Shown here: positions 18,363 to 26,414 of the stretch, piece after piece
How the letters are laid out: each line of letters opens with the position of its first letter
Numbering within the stretch: the first letter of the stretch is position 1
NCBI RefSeq assembly: GCF_002799155.1
Contig: NZ_NERD01000002.1
Coordinates: 3,782,001-3,846,000, forward strand
Direction: 5' to 3'
Source of the DNA: Stenotrophomonas maltophilia
GTDB lineage: Bacteria > Pseudomonadota > Gammaproteobacteria > Xanthomonadales > Xanthomonadaceae
Length of the DNA: 64,000 nucleotides
The notes under the pieces: model-generated
What the model was told of the DNA's origin: nothing
The model's database searches: none
What the model saw: only the letters and a program-made list of their open reading frames with translations
Made by a program: the position numbers and the translations under genes

Positions 18363-20037
18363 CAGCGAAAACCACCTTGCCGCTGGCATGCACGCCGTGG
18401 CTGGAGGTGTAGCGGAAGGCCAGCACGTTGCGTGCGGCATCCCAGTCCAGCTGCAGGGTCAGCTCATCGCCCGGGCGGGCCACGTGCTGGAACTTCACTG
18501 CGTCCATGCGCAGGAACGCCGCCGGCATCGCAAACGCCTGGCGGCCGAAACGCACCGCCCAGTCCAGCTGCGCCACGCCGGGCAGGATCGCCGCCTGCGT
18601 GAAGTGGCCCTGGAACGGCCTCAGCGCCGGGTCCAGGATCATGCGCAGGGTGGCGCTGGCGGCATCGCGGCGGTCCCATGACGGCACCGGCATCAGCGGT
18701 TGGAACAGCGCTGCCAGGGCGGCCTGGGTCACCTTGCCCTGCGCGTTGATCGGCAGCGACGGCACCAGGCGCCAACGGCGCGGCCGGGTCACCGCGTCAT
18801 GCGCATGCGCCAGACGCGCGCCGAGGCGCTGGCCCAGCGCGCGGCGCGCGGCATCACCGCCCTCCAGCAGCGTCGGGTCAGCCGGTACCACCACCGCGGC
18901 CAGCTGCTCGCGCTGCCCGGGCAGCACCAGCACGCGCGCGTCATCCACTTCGGCGTCTTCGCGCAGCGCGCGTTCCAGCGCATCCAGCGACACGCGGCGT
19001 TCTTCGATCTTGACGATGCGGTCGGCGCGGCCCAGCAGGCGGAAGCGGCCATCGGCCAACGCTTCAACGCGGTCCTGGGTACGCCACCAGTCGGGGGTTT
19101 CCAGATGCGCCGAGGCCACCGCCAGGCAGCCGTCGCCGATCCGCCACTGCACGCCCGGCAGCGGCTGCCATGGCGGCAGGTCGGTGTCCCAGCGGCGCCA
19201 GGCGATGCCGCCAGTCTCGCTGCTGCCATAGACCTCGGTTGGGGCCACGCCCAGCCACTGCCGTACCTGCCGCGCCGCGTCTTCCGGCAGCGGGCCGCCG
19301 GAAGAGAACACCGCGCGCAGGCGGCCATGCAGGCTGGCCCAGTCGAGCTGCTCAGGCAGACGCTTGAGGTGGGCCGGCGTCGCCACCAGCACTGTGTCGG
19401 CACCAGCCAGCGCGCCCACCAGGTCTTCGTGGAAGAACCTGCGCGGATGGATCAGGCGGCCGGCGGCCAGCGGCCACAACACGCGGAACAGCAGCCCGTA
19501 GATGTGCTGGTGGGACACCGTGCCATGGACCTGCACACCCTCCATCTGCGCACCGAACGCGGCCTGCAATGCCTCCACCTCGCGCGCCAGCTGGTCCAGG
19601 CGCTTGCCGATCGCACTGGGCTGGCCGGTGCTGCCGGAGGTGAACACGCACAGTTCGCAGGCGCGCTCGTCCAGCGCCTGCAGTTCATCGTCCAGCACGG
19701 CGTCCCGCACCGCCAGCGGGTGGTAATCAGCGCAGACATCGCCCGCGAAACCGCTCACCCGCGGCTGCAGCGCCTGCAGCGTGGCCGGCAGGTTGTCGGC
19801 GGCCAGGAACACCCGCTTGCCGGCGTGCCAGGCACCGAACAGCGCTGCGGCAAAGGCCACGGCGTCGTCGAAGTACAGGGCCCAGTCGCGGCCTTCGGCG
19901 GCCGCAAAGGTGGCGCGCCAGGCCAGTACGTGCTGGCGGAAGCCGGCGTGGTCAATCACCTCCCCGTCGCAGAGGCCGACGCTGCGCTGCGGCCGTGCCT
20001 CCAGCAGCAACCGGTCCAGGGCAATCCAGTCAGCCAT
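18352..20037 (-). CDS. AMP-dependent acyl/aryl-ACP ligase fused to a hotdog dehydratase-like domain (aryl polyene cluster)
   Basis: 561 aa. Residues ~1-440 are an ANL-superfamily adenylating enzyme: phosphate loop FTSGSTGQP at 132-140, then VYGSSETGGIAWR and the hinge LLGRADRIVKIEERRVSL. Residues ~450-561 form a second domain (LRPFQGHFTQAAILPGVAQL then FQHVARPGDELTLQL) with the FabA/ApeI-type hotdog pattern. The first half would activate the aryl acid starter (apeH) and the second dehydrate intermediates (apeI); in enteric clusters these are two genes. The Asp/His pair of hotdog dehydratases is not all obvious, but GHF keeps a candidate His. Confidence 0.87.
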   Translation of the reverse strand: MADWIALDRLLLEARPQRSVGLCDGEVIDHAGFRQHVLAWRATFAAAEGRDWALYFDDAVAFAAALFGAWHAGKRVFLAADNLPATLQALQPRVSGFAGDVCADYHPLAVRDAVLDDELQALDERACELCVFTSGSTGQPSAIGKRLDQLAREVEALQAAFGAQMEGVQVHGTVSHQHIYGLLFRVLWPLAAGRLIHPRRFFHEDLVGALAGADTVLVATPAHLKRLPEQLDWASLHGRLRAVFSSGGPLPEDAARQVRQWLGVAPTEVYGSSETGGIAWRRWDTDLPPWQPLPGVQWRIGDGCLAVASAHLETPDWWRTQDRVEALADGRFRLLGRADRIVKIEERRVSLDALERALREDAEVDDARVLVLPGQREQLAAVVVPADPTLLEGGDAARRALGQRLGARLAHAHDAVTRPRRWRLVPSLPINAQGKVTQAALAALFQPLMPVPSWDRRDAASATLRMILDPALRPFQGHFTQAAILPGVAQLDWAVRFGRQAFAMPAAFLRMDAVKFQHVARPGDELTLQLDWDAARNVLAFRYTSSHGVHASGKVVFADAD

Positions 20038-20581
20038 GCGCGTGCGCCGCCTTCACCCGCCGCCGTACCAGCCACTCACCCGCGAACAACACGCCCATCA
20101 TCACGTACGCCAACAATCCGTTGTAGAGCATCCAGACCCGGTCCGACGCGTACAGCGCGGTCAGCAGGGCCAGGCTGCCGTTGAGAACGAAGAAGCCGCA
20201 CCACACCTGGGTGACGCGGCGGGTATAGGCCACCGCGAACGGCGGCAGGTCCGGCTCCTGCAGCCGCGCCAGGCGCTCCACCAGCGGCGGCCCGAAGCGC
20301 AGGCTGGTGCCGAACACCACCAGCATCACCGCGTTGACCAGCGCCGGGTACAGCTTCAGCGGCAGGGCCTGGTTCAGCACGGTGGCCAGCACTGCCAGCA
20401 GGCCGGTGCCGGCGGCGGCGGCCCACCACAACGGCTGGCGCGTGCTCAGCGCACGCAGCAGGGCCAGGGTGAACAGCAGCAGCGACAGCCAGCGCGGCTC
20501 GAAGCGGCCCATCGCCAGGTACACCAGCAGCGGGTAAGCCAGCGAAATCGCTGCCACCACGACGGTACGTGCGCGAGCCAT
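20030..20581 (-). CDS. COG4648-type integral membrane protein (aryl polyene cluster)
   Basis: 183 aa, about five to six hydrophobic segments (VVVAAISLAYPLLVYLAMG, LLLFTLALLRAL, ALVNAVMLVVFG, CGFFVLNGSLALLTALY, YVMMGVLFAGEWLV). Homologues occur mainly in aryl polyene clusters (apeG-like) and have no known activity. Start at the ATG at 20581, leaving 22 bases to the ACP gene upstream. Overlaps the ligase gene by 8 bases. Confidence 0.8.
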   Translation of the reverse strand: MARARTVVVAAISLAYPLLVYLAMGRFEPRWLSLLLFTLALLRALSTRQPLWWAAAAGTGLLAVLATVLNQALPLKLYPALVNAVMLVVFGTSLRFGPPLVERLARLQEPDLPPFAVAYTRRVTQVWCGFFVLNGSLALLTALYASDRVWMLYNGLLAYVMMGVLFAGEWLVRRRVKAAHAHG

Positions 20582-20603
20582 GGCGAAGCCGCCGGCGCTG
20601 CGG

Positions 20604-20861
20604 TCAGGCGGCTGCCTGGTCCGGCAGCAGCCCGTGCACGACATCGACGATGTCCTGTACGGTGCGCACGGCCTTGAACGCCTCCGGCTGCAGATTGCGG
20701 CCGAGCAGCGGCTTGAGCTGCACGATCAGGTCGACCGCATCAATGCTGTCGATGTCCAGGTCGTCGTACAGGCGGGCCTCGGGTGTGATCCGGGCGGTTT
20801 CGATCTCGAAGCTGTCGGTCAGGATGCTGACGATGCGTTCGAACAGTTCATTCTTGGTCAT
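20604..20861 (-). CDS. Acyl carrier protein (aryl polyene cluster)
   Basis: 85-aa ACP. The 4'-phosphopantetheine site is Ser39 in DLDIDSIDAVDL. Acidic four-helix protein with typical length. One of two ACPs in the operon (apeF-like). Preceded by an 18-base gap after the other ACP gene. The activating transferase is not in the operon; a candidate lies at 63301-63927. Confidence 0.92.
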   Translation of the reverse strand: MTKNELFERIVSILTDSFEIETARITPEARLYDDLDIDSIDAVDLIVQLKPLLGRNLQPEAFKAVRTVQDIVDVVHGLLPDQAAA

Positions 20862-20878
20862 GGCAATTCCTGGCGCCG

Positions 20879-21136
20879 TTACGACTGGCGGGCGGCGACG
20901 AACTCGCCGAGCGCGCGCACGCTGGAGAAATGGCGACGGGTTTCTTCCGAATCGGCCGAGAGGCTGACACCGTACTTCTTCTGCAACGCCAGGCCCAGCT
21001 CCAGCGCGTCGATCGAATCCAGGCCAAGGCCCTCGACGAACAGCGGCGCGGTCGGATCGATGTCCTCCGGCGTGATGTCCTCCAGCGAAAGGGAGGAAAT
21101 GATCAATTCCTTGATCTCGTGCTCAAGTGCTTGCAC
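20879..21136 (-). CDS. Acyl carrier protein (aryl polyene cluster)
   Basis: 85-aa ACP with Ser41 in GLGLDSIDALELG as the phosphopantetheine site. The start is a GTG at 21136, overlapping the acyltransferase gene by 14 bases. A longer open frame upstream is not used, because its added residues do not look coding and would cover the acyltransferase end. Corresponds to apeE. The two ACPs are clearly different in sequence, suggesting separate partners (starter loading versus extension). Confidence 0.92.
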   Translation of the reverse strand: MQALEHEIKELIISSLSLEDITPEDIDPTAPLFVEGLGLDSIDALELGLALQKKYGVSLSADSEETRRHFSSVRALGEFVAARQS

Positions 21137-21920
21137 GGGGCGGATCTCCAGACAGGTCGAAATAACGAGAAAGGTGCTCGGTGACGCGGCGTGCTGCCAA
21201 GGCATCCCCCCTTGGCGAGTCGTCATCGGCCAGGAAGGGCGCGATCGGGATATCTTCGCCGATCTGCAGCCGAACGTGAAAGCGACGTGAGGGGACACGA
21301 TACCACTTCTGTCCCTTGGTCAGCGTGGGCGGGGTGCAGGTGATCCGCACCGGGGTGATGTCCAGCCGGCCGCGGACGGCGATGTTGGCAGCCCCGCGCT
21401 GCAGCCGTGGCGGCTGGCCCGGCACGCTGCGGGTGCCCTCCGGGAAGATCACCAGGGTACCGCCGGCATGCACCGCCGCCACGCAGTCGTCAACCAGGCC
21501 CGCCCCGTCATCGTTGGCGATGTAGCCGGCCGCCCGCACCGGGCCGCGCATGAACGGGTTGCAGGCCACGGCCCGCTTCACCACGCAATCGGCGTTGGGC
21601 AGCAGCGAGATCAGGCAGACCACGTCGATCAGGGTCGGGTGATTGGCCAGAACCAGCAAACCGTCGCGCTGCAGGCGTTCCCCGCCCTCGATCTGGTAGG
21701 TCATCACCCCCAGCGCACGCATCAGGCGCAGGTGGCTGGCAAAGGCAGCCTGGACCACGCGGCGGGCCCGGCGGCGGCGGGCCACCGGATCGCGCATCAG
21801 CAGCAGCACCGGCATCACCAGCACGCCCAGCAGCAGGCCGCCCACGCCAAATGCGACAAAGCTCAGGCCGGTGCCGAGCACCCGCCAGGCATGATCGAGG
21901 CGGCGCAGCGCCTCAGCCAC
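21123..21920 (-). CDS. PlsC-type 1-acyl-glycerol-3-phosphate acyltransferase-like protein (aryl polyene cluster)
   Basis: 265 aa. One N-terminal membrane segment (FGVGGLLLGVLVMPVLLL), then the acyltransferase motif H-x4-D at His94-Asp99 (ANHPTLIDVV) and the second motif FPEGTRS. Corresponds to apeD-type proteins. Likely acts at the inner membrane on a glycerol- or lipid-bound acceptor of the polyene. Starts with GTG at 21920, overlapping the upstream gene by 8 bases. Together with the LpxL-like protein it gives the operon two different acyltransferase families. Confidence 0.87.
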   Translation of the reverse strand: MAEALRRLDHAWRVLGTGLSFVAFGVGGLLLGVLVMPVLLLMRDPVARRRRARRVVQAAFASHLRLMRALGVMTYQIEGGERLQRDGLLVLANHPTLIDVVCLISLLPNADCVVKRAVACNPFMRGPVRAAGYIANDDGAGLVDDCVAAVHAGGTLVIFPEGTRSVPGQPPRLQRGAANIAVRGRLDITPVRITCTPPTLTKGQKWYRVPSRRFHVRLQIGEDIPIAPFLADDDSPRGDALAARRVTEHLSRYFDLSGDPPRAST

Positions 21921-22656
21921 GGCGCCCCCAGCGCCAGCGCTGGCCCTGGGCCACGTGCTCCAGCGCCGGCGCGCCGGAGAGCAGGAAGCGGTGGAGGTCC
22001 AGCGCGTGCGGCAGCATGCCCGGTGCGGTGGCCGCGGCATGCGGCGCCGCTTCCCACTGCAGCGAGAGGGTCGGCTGGCCCGGCGTTGGCGCGGTCAAGC
22101 GCCAGCACCAGGCAAAGAACGGGTCGGGTTCGTCGGCGAACGTCGCGTAAATTTCAGGAAGCGGCGATTCGTAGACCACCACCCGCACTTCGCGGGCACC
22201 ATCGGCCAGCAGGCCGGCTGCCTCCAGGCAGGCGGTCTCTACCGTGGCTTGGCCTGCGGCCAGCGCCAGGTAGTTGCCGCGGTGGCCGCGGGCGATCGAA
22301 TACAGCGCCGCGATCGCGTTGTGCACCGACAGGCCGAACCCGGTCGGCGACAGCGGCTGCTCGCCGGCCAGCGCCGCAAGCAGATCCATCGAACGGGCCA
22401 CGTCGCCATGGCGGCTGGCGAACACCAGTGGTACCCGGCTGTCGGCACCCTGCCCGTCCTCGCACCAGCACGCGGCCTGGATCGCCATCCGGCCCAGGCG
22501 CTCGATACGGCGGCGCTGCATCGCCGGTATCTCGGCCAGCGCCGGCGTGTCTTCGCCCTGCGGCGGATACGGCGCATCGGCCCAGCCCAGCCACTGGCTA
22601 CGCTCGCTCAGGCCGGGCGCCCAGGCGGCCCAGTCGACGATGGAGAATTCGATCAT
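21913..22656 (-). CDS. Short beta-ketoacyl synthase-like / chain-length-factor-like protein (aryl polyene cluster)
   Basis: 247 aa, first gene of the operon. It fits the beta-ketoacyl synthase N-terminal-like family (PF13723; apeC-type). It has the ketosynthase-like GFGLSVHNAIAALYSIA and ALAAGQATVETACLEAA segments but no complete Cys-His-His triad, and it is about 150 residues shorter than a full ketosynthase. In the E. coli system the equivalent protein acts as a chain-length-factor partner of ApeO. No strong ribosome site precedes the ATG at 22656. The operon promoter should lie in 22657-22873. Confidence 0.8.
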   Translation of the reverse strand: MIEFSIVDWAAWAPGLSERSQWLGWADAPYPPQGEDTPALAEIPAMQRRRIERLGRMAIQAACWCEDGQGADSRVPLVFASRHGDVARSMDLLAALAGEQPLSPTGFGLSVHNAIAALYSIARGHRGNYLALAAGQATVETACLEAAGLLADGAREVRVVVYESPLPEIYATFADEPDPFFAWCWRLTAPTPGQPTLSLQWEAAPHAAATAPGMLPHALDLHRFLLSGAPALEHVAQGQRWRWGRRG

Positions 22657-22873
22657 TTAGCGATGGTGCTTCAACGGGAGAACGATAGGCACGAGCCATT
22701 ACGGCGACGCGCGGCGGCCCCCCATTCCTGCAGCCGTGCGTCCGTCCAGGACGTCGCCGGCTGCCCCCCTGGCCGCCGGAAAGGAGCGCACGCTAGCACG
22801 TCCTGCACGGGGTGTGCAGGTTTCACATTCCCCAACGCGGGACCCGGCACCGGCAGGCCCCGCATTCAATCGA
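22657..22873. other. Intergenic region: likely pigment operon promoter and end of cydB
   Basis: 217 bases without a gene. It holds a 7-bp hairpin (CCTGCAC / GTGCAGG, 22802-22820) that could end the cydB transcript, though no long T-run follows on the minus strand. The promoter of the pigment operon must be here or upstream; I cannot point to clear -35/-10 boxes. Confidence 0.5.
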
Positions 22874-23887
22874 TCAGTGGTAACCGGTATCGGCGTGCAC
22901 CTTGCCGCGGAACACCCGGTACGACCAGGCCGTGTAGCCGAGGATGACCGGCAGCAGAATGACCAGCCCGACCAGGGTGAAGCCCAGCGAGGAGGCCGGC
23001 GCGGCGGCCTGCCACAGGGTCATCGACGGCGGCAGCAGGTAGGGCCACATGCCCAGCACCAGGCCGAGGAAGCCGAGCACGAACAGGGCCAGGCTGAGCA
23101 GGAACGGCGGCAGGTCGCGGCGCGGATGGGTGGCGCTGCGCCACAGCGCGGCAGCCACTGCCAGGGTCAGCAACGGCACCGGTGACAGCCACCAGAAGTT
23201 GCCGTCGCTGAACCAGCGATCCATCAACCGCGAATCGAGGAACGGCAGCCAGCTGCTGACCAGGCCCATCGCCGCGATCACCGCCACCACCAGCGGCCGC
23301 GTCATCTGCCGCGCCAGCGCCTGCACGCGTCCCTCTGTCTTCAGGATCAGCCAGGTGCTGCCCAGCAACGCATAGCCGGCCACCAGGGCGGCACCGGTCA
23401 GCATCGCGAACGGGCTGAACCAGGTGAATGCACCGCCCTGGTAGACACCGTCGACCAGCGGGATGCCCTGAACCAGCGTGCCCAGGATCACGCCCTGGGC
23501 GAAGGTCGCCAGCAGCGAACCGAGGCCGAATGCCACGCTCCACAGCCGGCGCGAACGATGTGCCTTGAAGCGGAACTCGAACGCCACGCCGCGGAACACC
23601 AACGCCACCACCAGCAGCAGCACCGGCAGGTACAGCGCCGACAACAGCACCGCATAGGCCTTGGGGAAGGCCGCCAGCAGGCCAGCGCCGCCCAGCACCA
23701 GCCAGGTCTCGTTGCCGTCCCAGATCGGCGCGGCCGTGTTCATCATCAGGTCCAGCTGTTCCTCGTCCTCGGCGAACGGGGCAAGGATGCCGATGCCGAG
23801 CACGAAGCCGTCCAGCACCACGTACATCAGCACGCCGAAGCCGATCACCGCGAACCACGCCACCGGCAGCCAGGTCATCAGGTCCAT
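22874..23887 (-). CDS. cydB: Cytochrome bd-type quinol oxidase subunit II
   Basis: 337 aa, about eight membrane segments. Starts MDLMTWLPVAWFAVIGFG with the conserved YVVLDGFVLGIGIL and the WDGNETWLVLGG motif of CydB/CioB. With CydA it oxidises quinol and reduces oxygen to water at the cytoplasmic membrane. Start at the ATG at 23887, one base after the cydA stop; the 29 extra in-frame residues upstream lie inside cydA. I see no cydX-like small gene downstream. Confidence 0.95.
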   Translation of the reverse strand: MDLMTWLPVAWFAVIGFGVLMYVVLDGFVLGIGILAPFAEDEEQLDLMMNTAAPIWDGNETWLVLGGAGLLAAFPKAYAVLLSALYLPVLLLVVALVFRGVAFEFRFKAHRSRRLWSVAFGLGSLLATFAQGVILGTLVQGIPLVDGVYQGGAFTWFSPFAMLTGAALVAGYALLGSTWLILKTEGRVQALARQMTRPLVVAVIAAMGLVSSWLPFLDSRLMDRWFSDGNFWWLSPVPLLTLAVAAALWRSATHPRRDLPPFLLSLALFVLGFLGLVLGMWPYLLPPSMTLWQAAAPASSLGFTLVGLVILLPVILGYTAWSYRVFRGKVHADTGYH

Positions 23888-23888
23888 G

Positions 23889-25286
23889 TCAGCGCTCCTC
23901 CAGTGGTTCGTCGGCCGCCGACAGCGGGCGCGCCGGGGTATGGCTGCCATGGTCCAGCGACGGCCCCTCGGCATACGGCTGCGGCCCGTGGCGCAGGATC
24001 TTCACCAGGTACCAGATGCCCCAGCCGAACACGAAGGCGTAGCCAACCACGTAGACGCCCAGCGACAGCGCGGTCATCCACGCGCTCTGCGGACCCACTG
24101 CATCAGCGGTACGCAGTACGCCATACACCACCCACGGCTGGCGCCCCATCTCGGTGACGAACCAACCCGACAGCAGCGCGATGAAGCCGCTGGGCAGCAT
24201 CCAGTTCCAGCCGCGCAGCAGCCACGGCGAATCCAGCAGCTTCCTGCGCCACAGCTGGAACGCTGACACCCAGGCCAGCAACAGCATCAGCGTGCCCAGC
24301 CCGACCATGATGCGGAAGGCGAAGAACACCGGCGTCACCGGCGGCCGTTCGCTGGCCGGTACCGAGGTCAGCGGATCGAAGGTGCCGTCCAGGCTGTGGG
24401 TGAGGATCACGCTGCCCAGCTTCGGGATGGCCACTTCGAAATCGTTGCGCTCTTCCTTCTCGTTCGGCAGTGCGAACACCACCAGCGGCACGCCCTCGCC
24501 TTCCCTGGTTTCATGCCAGTGCGCTTCCATCGCCGCGATCTTCATCGGCTGGTGCTTGAGCGTGTTCAGGCCATGCATGTCGCCGACGAAGATCTGCACC
24601 GGCACGGTCAATGCCGCGAATGCAACGGCAGCGACCAGCATGCGCCGGCCTGCTTCGACGTGCGTGCCCTTGCGCAGGTACCACGCGCCGATGCCACCAA
24701 TCACGAAGCAGGTGGTGATGAACGAGCCCAACGCCATGTGCGCCAGACGGTACGGGAACGAGGGATTGAACACCACCTGCCACCAGTCCACCGGATGCAC
24801 GACGCCGTTGACCATCTCGTAGCCGGCTGGGGTATGCAGCCAGCTGTTGGACGACAGGATCCAGAACGTAGAGAACAACGTGCCCAGCGCCACCATGCAG
24901 GTGGACAGGAAATGCAGGCGCGGCGAGACCCGGCCCCAGCCGAACATCATCACGCCGAGGAAGCTGGCTTCCAGGAAGAACGCGGTCAGCACTTCATAGG
25001 TCAGCAGCGGGCCGATGACCGTGCCGGCCACCTCGCTCAGCCGCGGCCAGTTGGTACCGAACTGGAAGGCCATGACGATGCCGCTGACCACGCCCATGCC
25101 GAACGACACGGCGAAGATCTTCTGCCAGAAGAAATACAGCTCGCGCCACACGGGCAGCTTTGTGCGCAGCCAGCGCCACTCGATGAAGGCCAGCCAGCTG
25201 GCCGTGCCGATGGTGAAGGCGGGGAACAGCACGTGGAAACTGATGACGAATCCGAACTGGATCCGGGACAACAACAACGCGTCCAA
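23889..25286 (-). CDS. cydA: Cytochrome bd-type quinol oxidase subunit I, cyanide-insensitive (CIO) type
   Basis: 465 aa. His18 in ISFHVLFPAFTIG is the expected b595 ligand region; GWFVTEMGRQPW at 374-385 is the invariant signature of the family. The protein is ~55 residues shorter than E. coli CydA and has a short Q-loop, which places it with the CioA-type oxidases known from Pseudomonas. The start appears to be a TTG (25284-25286) with a strong AGGAGG six bases upstream, an unusual codon for a major respiratory gene. No FNR/ANR palindrome was recognised upstream. Confidence 0.93.
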   Translation of the reverse strand: MDALLLSRIQFGFVISFHVLFPAFTIGTASWLAFIEWRWLRTKLPVWRELYFFWQKIFAVSFGMGVVSGIVMAFQFGTNWPRLSEVAGTVIGPLLTYEVLTAFFLEASFLGVMMFGWGRVSPRLHFLSTCMVALGTLFSTFWILSSNSWLHTPAGYEMVNGVVHPVDWWQVVFNPSFPYRLAHMALGSFITTCFVIGGIGAWYLRKGTHVEAGRRMLVAAVAFAALTVPVQIFVGDMHGLNTLKHQPMKIAAMEAHWHETREGEGVPLVVFALPNEKEERNDFEVAIPKLGSVILTHSLDGTFDPLTSVPASERPPVTPVFFAFRIMVGLGTLMLLLAWVSAFQLWRRKLLDSPWLLRGWNWMLPSGFIALLSGWFVTEMGRQPWVVYGVLRTADAVGPQSAWMTALSLGVYVVGYAFVFGWGIWYLVKILRHGPQPYAEGPSLDHGSHTPARPLSAADEPLEER

Positions 25287-25414
25287 GGGACGCCTCCTGC
25301 CTGTGACCGGTGGGATACCGGACCACTTTAGGAGGATTTCGTTAAGCCGGGATGCGACCGGGTGACGCGCTGCTTCACTTTGTCGCAGGGCGGCACGAAG
25401 GACTTACCGCTTTG

Positions 25415-25436
25415 GTAGCTGCCAACCTTGGTTGGC
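25415..25436 (+). repeat. SMAG/REP repeat
   Basis: GTAGCT head and the stem GCCAACC / GGTTGGC with a 2-nt loop. First arm of an inverted pair upstream of cydA. Confidence 0.7.
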
Positions 25437-25450
25437 GCACACACCCAGAC

Positions 25451-25472
25451 GCCGGCCAAGGTCGGCATCTAC
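25451..25472 (-). repeat. SMAG/REP repeat, inverted copy
   Basis: Read on the minus strand it starts GTAGATGCCGACC and pairs with GGCCGGC (one G-U pair). With the copy at 25415 it makes a head-to-head dimer, the usual bidirectional-terminator arrangement. Confidence 0.7.
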
Positions 25473-25510
25473 CAACAGCGACTGCAGCGGCCCACCGCCC
25501 GGAGGGCGCC

Positions 25511-25726
25511 TCAGTTCCAGAAGTACCAGGCTGCGGCAGCGAGCAGCGCGCCAAACAACAGCACCTGCACCACCACGTAGCCCACGCCACCGTCGCGCGA
25601 CTCAACGGCAATGCGCTTCTGCAGCGCCTCGCTCACATCCGGCGTCTGTTCCTGCCGTGCCTGTTCACGCAGCGCCTGTGCCAGCGCGCGCGCTTCCGCA
25701 TCGCGAGGGTCGGTCGGTGGGTTCAC
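25511..25726 (-). CDS. Small single-pass membrane protein in an ECF sigma operon
   Basis: 71 aa. The N-terminal ~48 residues are charged and helical (ARALAQALREQARQEQ), then GYVVVQVLLFGALLAAAAWYF is a membrane segment at the very C-terminus. Starts with GTG at 25726, overlapping the stop of the sigma factor gene (GTGA), so translation is probably coupled. Position right after a sigma gene suggests a regulatory partner such as a tail-anchored anti-sigma protein, but there is no recognised anti-sigma motif (no HxxxCxxC), so this is a guess from context. Confidence 0.75.
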   Translation of the reverse strand: MNPPTDPRDAEARALAQALREQARQEQTPDVSEALQKRIAVESRDGGVGYVVVQVLLFGALLAAAAWYFWN

Positions 25727-26376
25727 AGCAGCTCTCCGGCGGTGGCATGCCGCGTCAGTTCCTGCTTCAGGACCTGGCGCGCGCGGTGCAGGTGGCTCTT
25801 GATGGTACCGCGTGCCAGCCCGGTCACCTGTTCGATCTCGGCCAGGTCGAAATCCTCCAGGTAATGCAGGCCGACGATCAGGCGCTGCGGTGCGCTCAGT
25901 CGTTCCAGCGCCGCGCCCAGCTGGCGCCCGGCCTGCAGGGCCTCGCTCAACTCGGCCGGCCCCGGGCCTTCATCGCCAATCCCCAGTTCCTCGGGTACCT
26001 CCACTGCCACCATCCATTGCGCCTCCAGCCGCCGCCGGCGCAGGTGCTGCAGCGCAGTGGTGTAGGCCACCCGCGAAACCCAGGTGCGCAGCGAGGATTC
26101 GAAGCGGAACCGGTGCAGCTGGCGGAACACGGCCAGGAAGGTTTCCTGCAGCAGGTCGGCGACCTGGTCGCGGTCGCCGACCATGCGTCCGATCACATGC
26201 GCGCAGGTGCGCTGGTGGGTCTCGACCAGCTGCGAAAACGCCGCCTGCGAACCATCGATGATCGCCCGCACCAGGGCCTGGTCCGCGTCCAGCGGCTCGG
26301 CGGGCGGTGCAGCCGCTGCTGCATCATCGCGACGACGGCCCCGCAGTGCCGACAATGCTTCGCCGAGCAGGCTCAT
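25723..26376 (-). CDS. RNA polymerase ECF-type sigma factor
   Basis: 217 aa. Sigma region 2 at ~32-100 (ALVRAIIDGSQAAFSQLV, DQVADLLQETFLAVFRQL, FRFESSLRTWVSRVAY) and region 4 at ~155-205 (LSAPQRLIVGLHYLEDFDLAEI, GTIKSHLHRARQVL). Directs RNA polymerase to a small regulon; its target promoters are not known. Middle gene of a three-gene unit: a 109-aa membrane protein upstream (38-base gap) and a 71-aa membrane protein downstream (overlap). Confidence 0.9.
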   Translation of the reverse strand: MSLLGEALSALRGRRRDDAAAAAPPAEPLDADQALVRAIIDGSQAAFSQLVETHQRTCAHVIGRMVGDRDQVADLLQETFLAVFRQLHRFRFESSLRTWVSRVAYTTALQHLRRRRLEAQWMVAVEVPEELGIGDEGPGPAELSEALQAGRQLGAALERLSAPQRLIVGLHYLEDFDLAEIEQVTGLARGTIKSHLHRARQVLKQELTRHATAGELL

Positions 26377-26414
26377 GCGCGGGGCGCCCCCTGTGCCCGT
26401 GGCATGTCCTTGGC

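Noticed and set aside
22802..22820. Hairpin CCTGCAC/GTGCAGG as a definite cydB terminator
   Set aside because: No T-run follows on the minus strand, so it is noted only inside the intergenic entry.
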